DNA of 64,000 bases. Source: Prauserella_A sp040645195. GTDB taxonomy: Bacteria > Actinomycetota > Actinomycetes > Mycobacteriales > Pseudonocardiaceae. The DNA lies in assembly GCF_040645195.1 (NCBI RefSeq), contig NZ_JBEYXW010000021.1, positions 53,967 through 117,966 on the forward strand, written 5' to 3'. Positions 41,025 to 49,829 of the stretch are shown one piece after another. Position 1 is the first letter of the stretch. Each line of letters starts with the position of its first letter. The position numbers were made by a program, and so were the translations under genes. The notes under the pieces are model-generated. The model was given only the letters and a program-made list of their open reading frames with translations, ran no database searches and had not been told where the DNA came from.

Positions 41025-41783
41025 CGGCCCGCCACGCCGGATCGGCATCATCGTCGGTATCGCATCGCCGGTGAGGAACTCACCGACGATCGCCGCGCAC
41101 AGCTGCGGCTTCTCCAGCAACAGCAGGTGCGACGTGCCGGGCAGCACGGCGAGTTCGGCGTCCGGGATGCCGCGATACAACGCCAGCGTGTGCTCGGGTG
41201 TCACCAGGTCGTCGTCGCCGGCCAGCACCAGCGTCCGGCAGCCGACGCCGGCCAGAGCGGCGTAGTCGTGTCCAGGCTCCGCGGCGAATCCCTCCACCAC
41301 CCGGTCGACCACCACGGGCAGGTGCTCGACGCCGTCCGGCGACACCTCCGCATAGGCCTGCACGACCTCCGGCGGCAGCGTGCCGCCCGCGGTGGGTGTG
41401 AAAAGCATTCCCTCGGCGTGGAAGGCGCCGCTGATGAGCACGAGCCGCTCGACGAGATCCGGTCGCCGCAGCGCGACCGCGAGCGCCACCGCCGCACCCG
41501 CGCTGTAGCCGGCCAACCGAGCGGGCCCACCGACCACCTGCTCCAGGAACGCGATCGTGTCCTCGGCCATCACCGAAACCGTGAGTGGCCCAGGGACGTC
41601 CGGGGTGTGACCGTGTCCGCGCCGTTCCGGCGTGTAGACGCGGAACTCCTTGGCCAGCGTGTCGAGGTTGCCGGTGAACACCCTGGCTTCGCTGAGCCCA
41701 CCGTGCAGCAGGACGAGCGGCGCACCGTCGCCGAACTCGTCGTACCAGGTCCGCACGCCATCGACTTCGACGTAACCAGCCAT
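41013..41783 (-). CDS. Alpha/beta hydrolase
   Basis: Cytosolic hydrolase of 256 residues with the alpha/beta fold. The oxyanion region is PLVLLHGGLSEARVFTGNLD, the nucleophile elbow ARLAGYSAGAAVALAVAL, the acid Asp in VLAGDDDLVTPEHTL and the His in LPGTSHLLLLEKP. The substrate is unknown. It converges on dusB with a 12-bp overlap and lies 31 bp downstream of the sigma factor gene on the same strand. Confidence 0.9.
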   Translation of the reverse strand: MAGYVEVDGVRTWYDEFGDGAPLVLLHGGLSEARVFTGNLDTLAKEFRVYTPERRGHGHTPDVPGPLTVSVMAEDTIAFLEQVVGGPARLAGYSAGAAVALAVALRRPDLVERLVLISGAFHAEGMLFTPTAGGTLPPEVVQAYAEVSPDGVEHLPVVVDRVVEGFAAEPGHDYAALAGVGCRTLVLAGDDDLVTPEHTLALYRGIPDAELAVLPGTSHLLLLEKPQLCAAIVGEFLTGDAIPTMMPIRRGGPSAA

Positions 41784-41814
41784 GTCACTCCATCCTTGCC
41801 AGTGTTGGTGCGTG

Positions 41815-42771
41815 TCACTGGTTGGTACGGAGCGGCTCGGCAAAACTCATCGGCAGACCGAAAAACGGGAACAGGCGCGCCGCCTCGAGGTAGGTCGTGC
41901 TGCGGGCAATGCGCTCGCCCGCCAGGTCGAGAACGACCAGCGCGAACGCGGCCCCATCGCGGTACTGGGCCAGTGCGGGGCAGCCGTTCGCGGCCGTCAA
42001 CAGCACGCGGTCGCCCTCACACGGCTGCCCCGGGACACGCAGCACCGTGCCGATGTCGGCACGGCCGCGCAGCCACCAGGCGAACGGCGGCATGGACATC
42101 GTCGCGTCCTCGTGCAGTAGCGCGATGAGCGTGTCGACGTCATGCCGTTCGAATGCCGTCACGTAGCGGTCGAGCAGGCTCCGCTGTCCCTCGTCGAGCG
42201 GGTCGAACCGACCACCCGCGTCTACCCGACGGTCAGCCATGGTCGTTCTGGCCCGCTGCAGTGCACTGTTGACCGCGGCGGTGGTGCCGCCGAGCAACTG
42301 GGTGACCTCGTCCGCCTTCCAGCGCAGGACGTCCCGCAGGATCAGCACGGCTCGTTGTTTCGGTGGCAAGTGTTGCAGCGCCGCGACGAAGGCCAGCCGG
42401 ATGCTCTCGCGGAGCACCGCCAGTTCCGCTGGGTCCCCGCCGTCCGGCAGCACCCGGCTGTCCGGCACCGGCTGGACCCAGGTGTGCTCGGGCAGTGGTG
42501 CGCCCAGTGGCGAACCGGGGCGCGCGGGCGGCGCGAGGTCCATCGCGGTCGCGCGGCGCTGGGTGCTGCGCAGCATGTCGAGGCAGACGTTGGTGGCGAT
42601 CGAGTAGAGCCAGGTCCGCAGTGTCGCTCTGGCCGCGTCGAACCGATCGAACTGCCGCCACGCGCGGACCAGCACCTCCTGCACGGCGTCCTCGGCCTCG
42701 AAACCCGAGCCCAGCATCCGGTAGCAGTAGCCCGTCAGCTCGACGCGGTGCTGCTCGAGCGCTTCAGTCAT
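41815..42771 (-). CDS. ECF sigma factor with C-terminal SnoaL-like domain
   Basis: SigG/SigJ-type sigma factor of 318 residues. Region 2 is seen in EDAVQEVLVRAWRQFDRFDA and TWLYSIATNVCLDMLRSTQR; region 4 in HLPPKQRAVLILRDVLRWKA. A SnoaL_2-like domain follows (LLDRYVTAFERHDVDTLIAL to the C-terminus), which in this group replaces a separate anti-sigma factor. The ATG at 42771 was chosen over a GTG three codons upstream. It is probably co-transcribed with the hydrolase and diverges from the HxlR regulator across 58 bp. Confidence 0.92.
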   Translation of the reverse strand: MTEALEQHRVELTGYCYRMLGSGFEAEDAVQEVLVRAWRQFDRFDAARATLRTWLYSIATNVCLDMLRSTQRRATAMDLAPPARPGSPLGAPLPEHTWVQPVPDSRVLPDGGDPAELAVLRESIRLAFVAALQHLPPKQRAVLILRDVLRWKADEVTQLLGGTTAAVNSALQRARTTMADRRVDAGGRFDPLDEGQRSLLDRYVTAFERHDVDTLIALLHEDATMSMPPFAWWLRGRADIGTVLRVPGQPCEGDRVLLTAANGCPALAQYRDGAAFALVVLDLAGERIARSTTYLEAARLFPFFGLPMSFAEPLRTNQ

Positions 42772-42829
42772 GCAGCCCACCCTGCCCGATTGCTAAAAGC
42801 AAGCGAAGTCCGCATTAGAATCTCCGAAC

Positions 42830-43507
42830 GTGGGCAAGCGACACTACGGGCAGTTCTGCGGGCTCGCGCATGCAGCCGACCTCATCGGCGAGCGGTGGGC
42901 ACTGCTGATCATCCGGGACCTGTTCGTGTCGCCGAAACGCTTCACCGATCTCCGGCGCGGCCTGCCACGCATTCCGACCAACGTCCTGTCGGCCCGACTC
43001 AAGGAGCTGGAGACCGAGGGCGTGGTCGAGCGCCGCGTGCTACCTCGCCCAGACGGCTCAGTCGTGTACCAGCTGACCGAGTACGGCAGAGACCTCGAGG
43101 ACATCGTGCTCGCACTCGGCCGGTGGGGCGCACGGACGATGGGCGAACCGGGACCGGACGACATCGTCACCCCTGATGCGCTCGTGATGGCGCTGCGCTC
43201 GACCTTCCACGCCGGGGCCGCCGACGGCGCCGAGTTGCGCTACGAGCTGCGCGTTGGCGACGTCGTCGCCGGGGCTCACGTCCACGACGGCAAGCTCGAC
43301 GCCACCACTGGCGAGCTGCCGGAAGCGGATCTCGTCATCGAGACCGGACCGGCCATCAAGGGGCTGCTGACACGGGAGCTCACCGCCGCGGAGGCCGTGA
43401 CCAGCGGCGCCGTCCGGCTCACCGGCGACCCCGCACTTTTGGACACCTTCGTCCAGACCTTCCACCTCGACCGCGACCTTTCCGTAACCGAACAGTCACG
43501 CTCATAG
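42830..43507 (+). CDS. HxlR-family regulator with SCP2-like C-terminal domain
   Basis: Transcriptional regulator of 225 residues. The HxlR winged helix is DLIGERWALLIIRDLFVSPK, RFTDLRRGLPRIPTNVLSAR, LKELETEGVVERR. The C-terminal ~100 residues (ELPEADLVIETGPAIKGLLT and so on) resemble an SCP2 sterol-carrier fold, often fused to this family. GTG start. It diverges from the ECF sigma gene, and the short shared promoter could let it control that gene. Confidence 0.88.
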   Translation: MGKRHYGQFCGLAHAADLIGERWALLIIRDLFVSPKRFTDLRRGLPRIPTNVLSARLKELETEGVVERRVLPRPDGSVVYQLTEYGRDLEDIVLALGRWGARTMGEPGPDDIVTPDALVMALRSTFHAGAADGAELRYELRVGDVVAGAHVHDGKLDATTGELPEADLVIETGPAIKGLLTRELTAAEAVTSGAVRLTGDPALLDTFVQTFHLDRDLSVTEQSRS

Positions 43508-43611
43508 TCCGGTCGAGCGATATTCACTGTGTGGCCGTAGCCACGGCTGCTCCCGGCCCTCCTCTGCTGATAACGACCGATGCAGGGCGGGTCCAGGCGA
43601 GGAGAGGAAAC

Positions 43612-44382
43612 GTGGAGGCAGGGAACGGGGCGCACCCGCAGAAGCAGGCCCACGACCCCAGCGGGCTGCTCGCTGCCCACGAGTCCATCGCCGGCAAGTT
43701 CGCGACGCAGGGAGACTGGCGCAGGGCCTACGAGCATCTGCGGGCAGCACTGGAACTGGCCCGTTCGGCTACGGCCTGCACCCGGCCCCACATTCCCGAG
43801 CAGTTCCGTCTCGAAGTGGAGCAGCTGCGCCGGGAGCGCGCCCAGGCGAGGCGGGAGAGCCTGACCGACTCGCTCACGGCGACCTACAACCGGCGCTACC
43901 TCGACCGCCGCCTCGCCGACCTGCCATCGCCATCGGTCGCGCTGGTGGACCTCGATCTCTTCAAGGACATCAACGACCGTTTCGGTCATCAGGTCGGCGA
44001 CCAGGTGCTGCAACGCGTTGTCGGCCTTTTGCAGCAAAGCCTTCCGCCGGGCGCGTTCTGCGCACGTTACGGCGGTGAGGAATTCGTGCTCGTGATTCCG
44101 GACGCCCCGGCGGGCACGGCGGTCTCGATTGCGGAACGTGCTCGCGCGAAGGTCGCCGAATACCCGTGGGAACGGGTGCAGGCGGGGCTGTCGGTGACGG
44201 TCAGCGTCGGGGTCGCACCGCACCCGCAGCACCCCGCTGACCCGCGTGAACAACTCGACGAGGCCGACTCCCTGCTCTACGCGGCCAAGCGCGCCGGCCG
44301 CAACATAGTGGCCTTCCGGGACAATGGTGACCTACGCCTGCTTCCCACTCTCCGTGCGCACGCGGCTGGGCCATGCCCGTGA
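43612..44382 (+). CDS. Diguanylate cyclase (GGDEF domain)
   Basis: Protein of 256 residues. A helical N-terminus (about 15-85) with TPR-like content (SIAGKFATQGDWRRAYEHLR) leads into a GGDEF domain: LTDSLTATYNRRYLDRRLAD, VALVDLDLFKDINDRFGHQV, and the active site ARYGGEEFVLVIP at about 154-158. GGEEF is catalytically competent in the family. The inhibitory I-site RxxD five residues upstream is absent (PPGA region). No membrane segment, so cytosolic. GTG start with GGAGAGG at good spacing. It would make c-di-GMP, the ligand of the RsiG homologue at 59.9 kb. Confidence 0.9.
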   Translation: MEAGNGAHPQKQAHDPSGLLAAHESIAGKFATQGDWRRAYEHLRAALELARSATACTRPHIPEQFRLEVEQLRRERAQARRESLTDSLTATYNRRYLDRRLADLPSPSVALVDLDLFKDINDRFGHQVGDQVLQRVVGLLQQSLPPGAFCARYGGEEFVLVIPDAPAGTAVSIAERARAKVAEYPWERVQAGLSVTVSVGVAPHPQHPADPREQLDEADSLLYAAKRAGRNIVAFRDNGDLRLLPTLRAHAAGPCP

Positions 44383-44570
44383 CGGCACTGGGGGCCTTCC
44401 CTCGGCCGTGACCTTGACCTGCAGCAAAGGCAACTCTGCGTAAAAAAGTCACGGCTTGGTGTCGTCACGAACGGCGGATATCCGTACGATAACGAACACT
44501 GCTCAGCGGACGATCAAGAAACAGATCCGTGAGCAAGTCCGGGTAAAGGCCGAGCGTGAAGGGAGAGTGC

Positions 44571-46709
44571 GTGTCCGACGACCGCGACGCTCCCGTTTCC
44601 ACCTCACAGGCCGACGAGTGGCGAGCACGTGCCCAGCTGAACCGCAGGACCGCGGAGCGCAAGCGCCGTCGCTCACTCGACACGCAGGGCGGGATAAGCG
44701 TCTCCGAGGTCGTCGCCAAGCACACCGGCCAGTATCCCCAGTTCAGCACCGCCGAGCGGGCTGTTCCCCCGCGGCCCGCCCCGCCCGTCGAACCCCCACC
44801 CGCGGCACCGCCCGTCCGGCGCAGAGGCGCCCCACCTCGGGACGACGGCGCGGCGCCGGCGCCACCGGCACCCGCCAAGCCGGCGCCCCCGCCACCGAGG
44901 CCACGGCGGGAACCGATGGCCGCCGCACCGGCGCCCAGACAGGCACAACAGCGGCGCCCACCGGCACCCCCGCCCAGGCGGCAACCACCACCGCCACCCC
45001 CCGCCCGCGGCGAAACCCCTCGACCCGAAGCTCCGCCCCGACCCGAGACACCCCGACCCGAAGCCCCGCCCCATCCCGAAACGCCGCCCCGGCCCGAGGC
45101 ACGCAGGCCAGGGCCACGGCGGTCTGCCGCTCCCCGGTCGGACACACCGCCCGTGGACGCGCCCACCAGGCACGTCGCATCGGTCCTGAGTGGCGAGGTA
45201 CCGGCGGAGCGCACGCCACCGCCTGCCCCGAAACGGCCGCCCGCACCACCGCGTCCGCGCAGGCCACTGCGGCAGCCACCCGAGCGGTCGCTGGAAGACC
45301 GGCTGACCATGACCGACCAGCTGGAACCGGTCGACGACGCCACCAAGTACCGCCGCAAGATCGACGATTCGCTCGCCCGTTTCGGGGCCGCGCACGACGA
45401 GCTGGAGGCCGAGGAACAGCAGCGGCGGCAACGCCGCGACCGGCTCGCGGCCCGCTTCGAGCAGACGCGCACCAAACTGCACCGTGCCGTCACGGCCGCG
45501 ACCTCGGTCGTGGGCGTGCGCGGCTCGGCCATCCCGGCCGAGGACGACGAAGCGGACGAGGCGAACAAGGCCGCCCCGCAGACCCGGCTGCAAGAGAAGA
45601 AGGTGCGCCGCAGCCAGCGCACGCTGCTCGCCGCACGCGTCACCGCGGTCACGCTCGCCGTACTCGTCTTCCTCGCGACCGGCATCGCATGGGGCGCCAA
45701 GACCTGGTTCAACTCGCAGTTCACCGAGATCGCCGCGCTCGACGAGAACTCCGACGCCATCCGCAACGCACCGGCGCAGCTCGGCGACGAGAACTTCCTC
45801 ATCGTCGGCTCCGACACCCGCGAGGGCGCCGAGCTTGAGGACAACGTCGGGGACCCAAACGGGATCCCCGGCGCGCGCTCGGACACCGTGATGCTCGCCC
45901 ACATCCCGAAGGACCGGCAGCGCGCCGTCGTCGTGTCCTTCCCACGTGACCTGGAGATCACCCGCCCCGAATGCGCCCGCTGGGACTCCGCGACCGGTGA
46001 GTACGGCGAGAACGTCGAGCCAGCCGAGCAGATCAAGCTGAACTCCGCGTTCAACGTCGGTGGGCCACGCTGCGTCACGAAGGTGATCCAGGAACTCACC
46101 GGCATGAAGATCAACCACTTCGTCGGCATCGACTTCCAGGGCTTCAAAGGCATGGTGGATGCGGTGGACGGGGTCACCGTTCGCATCGACGAGCCCATGC
46201 GCGACCAGGAGCTCGGCATGATCGTCGCCGAGACCGGCGACGTCATGCTGCGCGGTGACCAGGCCCTGAACTTCGTGCGCGCCCGCAAGGTGTACGGCGA
46301 CCCGACGTTCTCCGACTACGGGCGCATGCAGCGCCAGCAGCAGTTTCTGTCGGCACTGCTGCACAAGACACTGTCCCAGGACGTGCTGCTCGACGTCGGC
46401 AAGCTCAGCGGCTTCGTCAATGCCTTCGCCGAGTCGACCTTCGGCGAGAACATCGGGGTCGACCAGCTGCTGACATTGGCACAGTCCATGCAGGGGCTCA
46501 GCGCGGGCAACGTCAACTTCATGACCGTCCCCACGGTCGGCGACGCGAACGACCGCGGCAACGAGGTGCTGCTGGAGCAGGACACCGAGGAGCTCTTCCG
46601 TGCCCTCATCGACAACGCACCGCTGCCTGGCGAGGAATCCGCGGAGGAACACGCGGACCCCGGCACCCAGCAGGCCGCGGACGACCCCGAGCGCGTCGCC
46701 CCCGCGTAG
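44571..46709 (+). CDS. LytR-CpsA-Psr (LCP) family cell-wall ligase with long Pro-rich cytosolic tail
   Basis: Membrane protein of 712 residues that attaches glycopolymers such as arabinogalactan or other wall polymers. About 350 cytosolic residues are Pro/Arg/Ala-rich with short repeats (TPRPEAPPRPETPRPEAPP) and a charged coiled part. One membrane helix follows at about 354-378 (VTAVTLAVLVFLATGIAWGA), then the LCP domain (about 403-616) with LIVGSDTREG, GARSDTVMLAHIPKD and VVVSFPRDLEI; the Asp and Arg residues bind the pyrophosphate. GTG start after AGGGAGAG. The M. tuberculosis neighbour Rv0822c is also an LCP-type protein. Confidence 0.92.
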   Translation: MSDDRDAPVSTSQADEWRARAQLNRRTAERKRRRSLDTQGGISVSEVVAKHTGQYPQFSTAERAVPPRPAPPVEPPPAAPPVRRRGAPPRDDGAAPAPPAPAKPAPPPPRPRREPMAAAPAPRQAQQRRPPAPPPRRQPPPPPPARGETPRPEAPPRPETPRPEAPPHPETPPRPEARRPGPRRSAAPRSDTPPVDAPTRHVASVLSGEVPAERTPPPAPKRPPAPPRPRRPLRQPPERSLEDRLTMTDQLEPVDDATKYRRKIDDSLARFGAAHDELEAEEQQRRQRRDRLAARFEQTRTKLHRAVTAATSVVGVRGSAIPAEDDEADEANKAAPQTRLQEKKVRRSQRTLLAARVTAVTLAVLVFLATGIAWGAKTWFNSQFTEIAALDENSDAIRNAPAQLGDENFLIVGSDTREGAELEDNVGDPNGIPGARSDTVMLAHIPKDRQRAVVVSFPRDLEITRPECARWDSATGEYGENVEPAEQIKLNSAFNVGGPRCVTKVIQELTGMKINHFVGIDFQGFKGMVDAVDGVTVRIDEPMRDQELGMIVAETGDVMLRGDQALNFVRARKVYGDPTFSDYGRMQRQQQFLSALLHKTLSQDVLLDVGKLSGFVNAFAESTFGENIGVDQLLTLAQSMQGLSAGNVNFMTVPTVGDANDRGNEVLLEQDTEELFRALIDNAPLPGEESAEEHADPGTQQAADDPERVAPA

Positions 46710-46725
46710 CGATATGTAAGCCGGG

Positions 46726-46747
46726 GTTCACCCGGGGTTCATCGGGC
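46726..46747 (+). promoter_or_regulatory. PhoP box before phoU
   Basis: Two adjoining 11-bp direct repeats, GTTCACCCGGG and GTTCATCGGGC, match the actinomycete PHO-box unit GTTCAYYYRG perfectly. A TAGAGT -10-like hexamer follows at 46774-46779, just before the phoU ATG. Phosphate-starvation activation by PhoP is expected. Confidence 0.88.
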
Positions 46748-46787
46748 AATTCGGTAGGTGTGCGTGCGGCACCGTAGAGTCGGCGCC

Positions 46788-47450
46788 ATGCGCGAGGCTT
46801 ACCATGTCGAACTGGACAATCTTGCCGATCATCTGGCCAGCATGTGCGGTCAGGTCGCCGAGGCCATGGAGCAGGCGACCCAGGCACTGCTGAACTCGGA
46901 TCTCAAGCTGGCCGAGCAGGTGATCAGCAACGACGCCAACATCGACGACGCACGCGCCGACTGCGAGGAGAAGGCCTACGCACTGCTCGCCCTGCAGGCA
47001 CCCGTGGCGACGGATCTGCGGATCGTGGTCGCCGCCCTGCACGCGGCCGAGAGCCTGGAACGCATGGGTGATCTCGCCCTGCACGTCGCGAAGGCCGCCC
47101 GCCGCAGGCACCCCGACCCGGTGCTGCCCGAGCCGGTGCGAGCCGCCTTCGCCAGGATGGGCGAGGTCGACGTCCGGCTGGCGCGCCAGGCCGAGGAGGT
47201 CATCCGCACCAAGGACGTCGAGGCCGCTCGCAGCATCGAGGCCGACGACGACGAGGTCGACGACATCCACCGCAGCCTTTTCAGTGTGATCATGGACAAG
47301 GAATGGCCGCACGGCATGGCCGCGGCCGTGGACGTCACGCTGCTGGGCCGGTTCTACGAGCGCTACGCCGACCACGCGGTGTCCGTCGCACGGCGCATCG
47401 TGTTCGTCGTCACCGGGCGCATGCCGGGCTACAACAACAGCGACATCTGA
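46788..47450 (+). CDS. phoU: PhoU phosphate signalling protein
   Basis: Cytosolic regulator of 220 residues that links the Pst transporter to the PhoR kinase. It is all-helical with two repeated three-helix bundles; the metal-binding acidic motifs are ESLERMGDLALHVA (first half) and FYERYADHAVSVARRI (second half). Length and motifs are standard. It precedes pstSCAB in the same direction but is separated by 246 bp and has its own PHO box, so transcription is probably independent. In M. tuberculosis the counterpart is phoY2. Confidence 0.96.
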   Translation: MREAYHVELDNLADHLASMCGQVAEAMEQATQALLNSDLKLAEQVISNDANIDDARADCEEKAYALLALQAPVATDLRIVVAALHAAESLERMGDLALHVAKAARRRHPDPVLPEPVRAAFARMGEVDVRLARQAEEVIRTKDVEAARSIEADDDEVDDIHRSLFSVIMDKEWPHGMAAAVDVTLLGRFYERYADHAVSVARRIVFVVTGRMPGYNNSDI

Positions 47451-47566
47451 TCCAACGGCCGCGACACCTTCCGATCACCGCAGGGACATGTTCCGTACGG
47501 CAACGCTCACTCCCCCGGACAACGGAGAGTTACGTCTCTGTTATGTCGCTGTGACGTCGTTTTTTC

Positions 47567-47598
47567 GTTGGGTTTCGTTCATGTTTCGTTCACCGGGG
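47567..47598 (+). promoter_or_regulatory. PhoP box before pstS
   Basis: Direct repeats GTTGGGTTTC, GTTCATGTTTC and GTTCACCGGGG lie end to end about 100 bp upstream of pstS. The last two are clean PHO-box units with the 11-bp period. They explain phosphate control of the pst unit. Confidence 0.85.
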
Positions 47599-47696
47599 CT
47601 GCCCTGCGGTGTCATGTCTCGCCCATAGCGTCCGAAAACGTGAGCATCCCCCAGCGGCGGCTTCTGCCGACCGCGGACATTCGGAAGAGGTTAACT

Positions 47697-48803
47697 GTGA
47701 AGCGTACCACCCTGGGCCGCGCTCTCGCCCTCCCAGCGGCAGCCGCGCTCACCTTCGGTCTGGTGGCCTGCGGTTCGGCCAACGAGTCGGGCAACAGTGG
47801 TCAGCCCAGCGGCGGGGAGGGCCAGGGCCTCTCCGGGACCATCTCGGGCGCAGGCGCCAGCTCGCAGCAGGCCGCGCAGCAGGCTTGGCAGAACGGCTTC
47901 ATCGCCAAGAACGCCGGCGCGACGGTGAACTACGACCCCATCGGCTCGGGTGGCGGTCGTGAGCAGTTCATCAACGGTGGCTCGGACTTCGGCGGCACCG
48001 ACGCCTACCTCGACGAGGAAGAGCTCGCCAAGGTCAAGCAGCGTTGCGGCGATCTCGTCGAGGTCCCGGTCTATGTCTCGCCGATCGCGGTCATCTTCAA
48101 GCTCGACGGCGTGAACGAGCTGAACCTCAAGCCGGCCACGATCGCCAAGATCTTCAACCAGCAGATCAAGACGTGGAACGACCCGGCGATCGCCGCGGAC
48201 AACCCCGGCGTCCAGCTGCCGAACACCCCGATCACCCCGGTGAACCGCTCCGACGAGTCCGGCACGACCGAGAACTTCGTCGAGTACCTCAAGGCAACGG
48301 CGGCCGCGGACTGGCCGCACGAGGTCAGCGGTGACTGGGCGGTGCCGGGCGGCGAGGCCGCGCAGGGCACCTCCGGCGTCGTGCAGGCAGTGACCAACGG
48401 CAACGGCACCATCGGCTACGCCGACGCCAGCCAGGCCCGCCAGCTGAGCACCGTCAAGGTCGGCGTCGGTGACAAGTACGTCGCCTACTCGCCCGAGGCG
48501 GCCGCGGCCGTGCTCGACGTCTCGCAGCGTCACGAGGAGCGTGGCCAGTACACCTTCGCCTACGACCTCGCCCGCGACACGACGGCGGAGGGCACCTACC
48601 CGATCGTGCTGGTGTCCTACGGCATCGCCTGCACCACCTACCAGGACGCCAACAAGGCCAACCTCGTGAAGGCCTACTTCAACTACATCATCAGCACTGA
48701 AGGCCAGCAGGCCGCCGCCCAGGCCGCCGGATCGGCTCCGATCTCGGACGCCCTGCGCCAGCAGATCCAGCCCGCGGTCAACGCCATCTCCGCGGCCCGC
48801 TGA
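47697..48803 (+). CDS. pstS: Phosphate-binding lipoprotein PstS
   Basis: High-affinity phosphate-binding protein of 368 residues, anchored as a lipoprotein (FGLVACG lipobox). Phosphate contacts are in ISGAGASSQQAAQQAW, PIGSGGGREQFINGGSDFGG, TPVNRSDESGTTENFVEYL and VVQAVTNGNGTIGYAD. The GTG at 47697 follows AAGAGG; the longer open frame includes the PHO box and is not coding. First gene of pstSCAB. A strong hairpin follows it and may reduce read-through so that PstS exceeds the membrane subunits. Confidence 0.96.
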   Translation: MKRTTLGRALALPAAAALTFGLVACGSANESGNSGQPSGGEGQGLSGTISGAGASSQQAAQQAWQNGFIAKNAGATVNYDPIGSGGGREQFINGGSDFGGTDAYLDEEELAKVKQRCGDLVEVPVYVSPIAVIFKLDGVNELNLKPATIAKIFNQQIKTWNDPAIAADNPGVQLPNTPITPVNRSDESGTTENFVEYLKATAAADWPHEVSGDWAVPGGEAAQGTSGVVQAVTNGNGTIGYADASQARQLSTVKVGVGDKYVAYSPEAAAAVLDVSQRHEERGQYTFAYDLARDTTAEGTYPIVLVSYGIACTTYQDANKANLVKAYFNYIISTEGQQAAAQAAGSAPISDALRQQIQPAVNAISAAR

Positions 48804-48824
48804 GCGCCGGAATCCGGCTCTAGC

Positions 48825-48861
48825 GTCCGGGTGGTCGCCCTCCTGAGGCGGCCACCCGGAC
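48825..48861. terminator. Attenuating hairpin between pstS and pstC
   Basis: A 15-bp stem (GTCCGGGTGGTCGCC with GGCGGCCACCCGGAC, one mismatch) in the 81-bp gap, without a U-run. Its place between the binding protein and permease genes suggests partial termination or mRNA 3'-end protection. Confidence 0.65.
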
Positions 48862-48884
48862 ATACGCGTTAGAAGGGATTTCAA

Positions 48885-49829
48885 GTGCCCCCCCGCACAC
48901 AGAGCCCGCGCACCCAGCGAGTGCCGCAACGGCCTGGGGACCGCATCTTCTCCGGCGCGGCCACCGGAGCCGGCGTGCTCATCCTCGCCGTACTGGCCGG
49001 AGTCGCCGCGTTCCTGCTCGTGGAGGCGTGGCCGTCGCTCATCGCCCCCGCCGAGGACGTCCCCGGCGGCAGGGGCGTGATCGTCTACATCTGGCCGCTG
49101 CTCTTCGGCACCCTGATCTCGGCGGTGTTCGCGCTACTGATCGCCACGCCGCTGGCCGTGGCGATCGCACTGTTCGTCAACTACTACGCGCCGCGCAGGG
49201 TCGCGCAGGCGCTCGGTTACCTCATCGACCTGCTCGCCGCCGTGCCCAGCATCATCTACGGACTCTGGGGTCTCAACCAGCTGGCACCGCTCACCGTCGA
49301 ACCGACCAGGTGGCTGGCGGACAACCTCGGCTTCATCCCGTTCTTCGCCGGCCCCGCTTCGGCGACAGGGCGCACGATGCTGGTGGCCGTCATCGTGCTC
49401 GCGGTGATGATCCTGCCGATCATCACCGCGGTCGTGCGCGAGGCGTTCCGGCAGACACCGCGCCTGCACGAGGAGGCCTCGCTGGCACTCGGCGCGACCC
49501 GCTGGGAGATGATCCGGATGGCGGCGCTGCCGTTCGGCAGGTCGAGCATCATCGGCGCGTCGATGCTGGGGCTCGGTCGCGCGCTCGGCGAGACGATGGC
49601 CGTCGCGATCGTGCTCTCGGTGTCCGGTGGCATCACGTTCAACCTCATCGCCAGCGCCAACCCCTCGACGATCGCCGCGAACATCGCACTGCAGTTCCCC
49701 GAGTCGACCGGGATCGCCGTCAACACCCTCATCGCATCCGGTCTCGTGCTGTTCGCCGTCACCCTGCTGGTCAACATGGCAGCCCGTGCGGTGATCAACC
49801 GGCGCAAAGAATTCTCGGGAGCCAACTGA
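48885..49829 (+). CDS. pstC: Phosphate ABC permease PstC
   Basis: Membrane subunit of 314 residues with six helices. The permease loop reads LHEEASLALGATRWEMIRMA followed by ALPFGRSSIIGASMLGLGRA and LGETMAVAIVL, all typical for PstC. GTG start after AAGGGA. Its stop overlaps pstA (TGATG). Confidence 0.96.
   Translation: MPPRTQSPRTQRVPQRPGDRIFSGAATGAGVLILAVLAGVAAFLLVEAWPSLIAPAEDVPGGRGVIVYIWPLLFGTLISAVFALLIATPLAVAIALFVNYYAPRRVAQALGYLIDLLAAVPSIIYGLWGLNQLAPLTVEPTRWLADNLGFIPFFAGPASATGRTMLVAVIVLAVMILPIITAVVREAFRQTPRLHEEASLALGATRWEMIRMAALPFGRSSIIGASMLGLGRALGETMAVAIVLSVSGGITFNLIASANPSTIAANIALQFPESTGIAVNTLIASGLVLFAVTLLVNMAARAVINRRKEFSGAN

Noticed and set aside
43502..44253. Minus-strand frames opposite the GGDEF gene
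   Set aside because: The plus strand carries the full GGDEF active site; the opposite frames show no family motif.
45000..45115. Short repeats that might suggest a CRISPR-like array
   Set aside because: They encode Pro-Glu-Ala peptide repeats inside the LCP gene, with irregular period and no spacers.
44465..46652. Two long minus-strand open frames (607 and 659 codons) opposite the LCP gene
   Set aside because: They are antisense to a gene with full LCP motifs, and their composition (Gly/Arg/Ser-rich) is what a Pro-rich gene gives on the other strand.
49028..49828. Long 5' extension of pstA
   Set aside because: The extension shadows pstC; the ATG at 49829 overlaps the pstC stop and begins a normal N-terminus.
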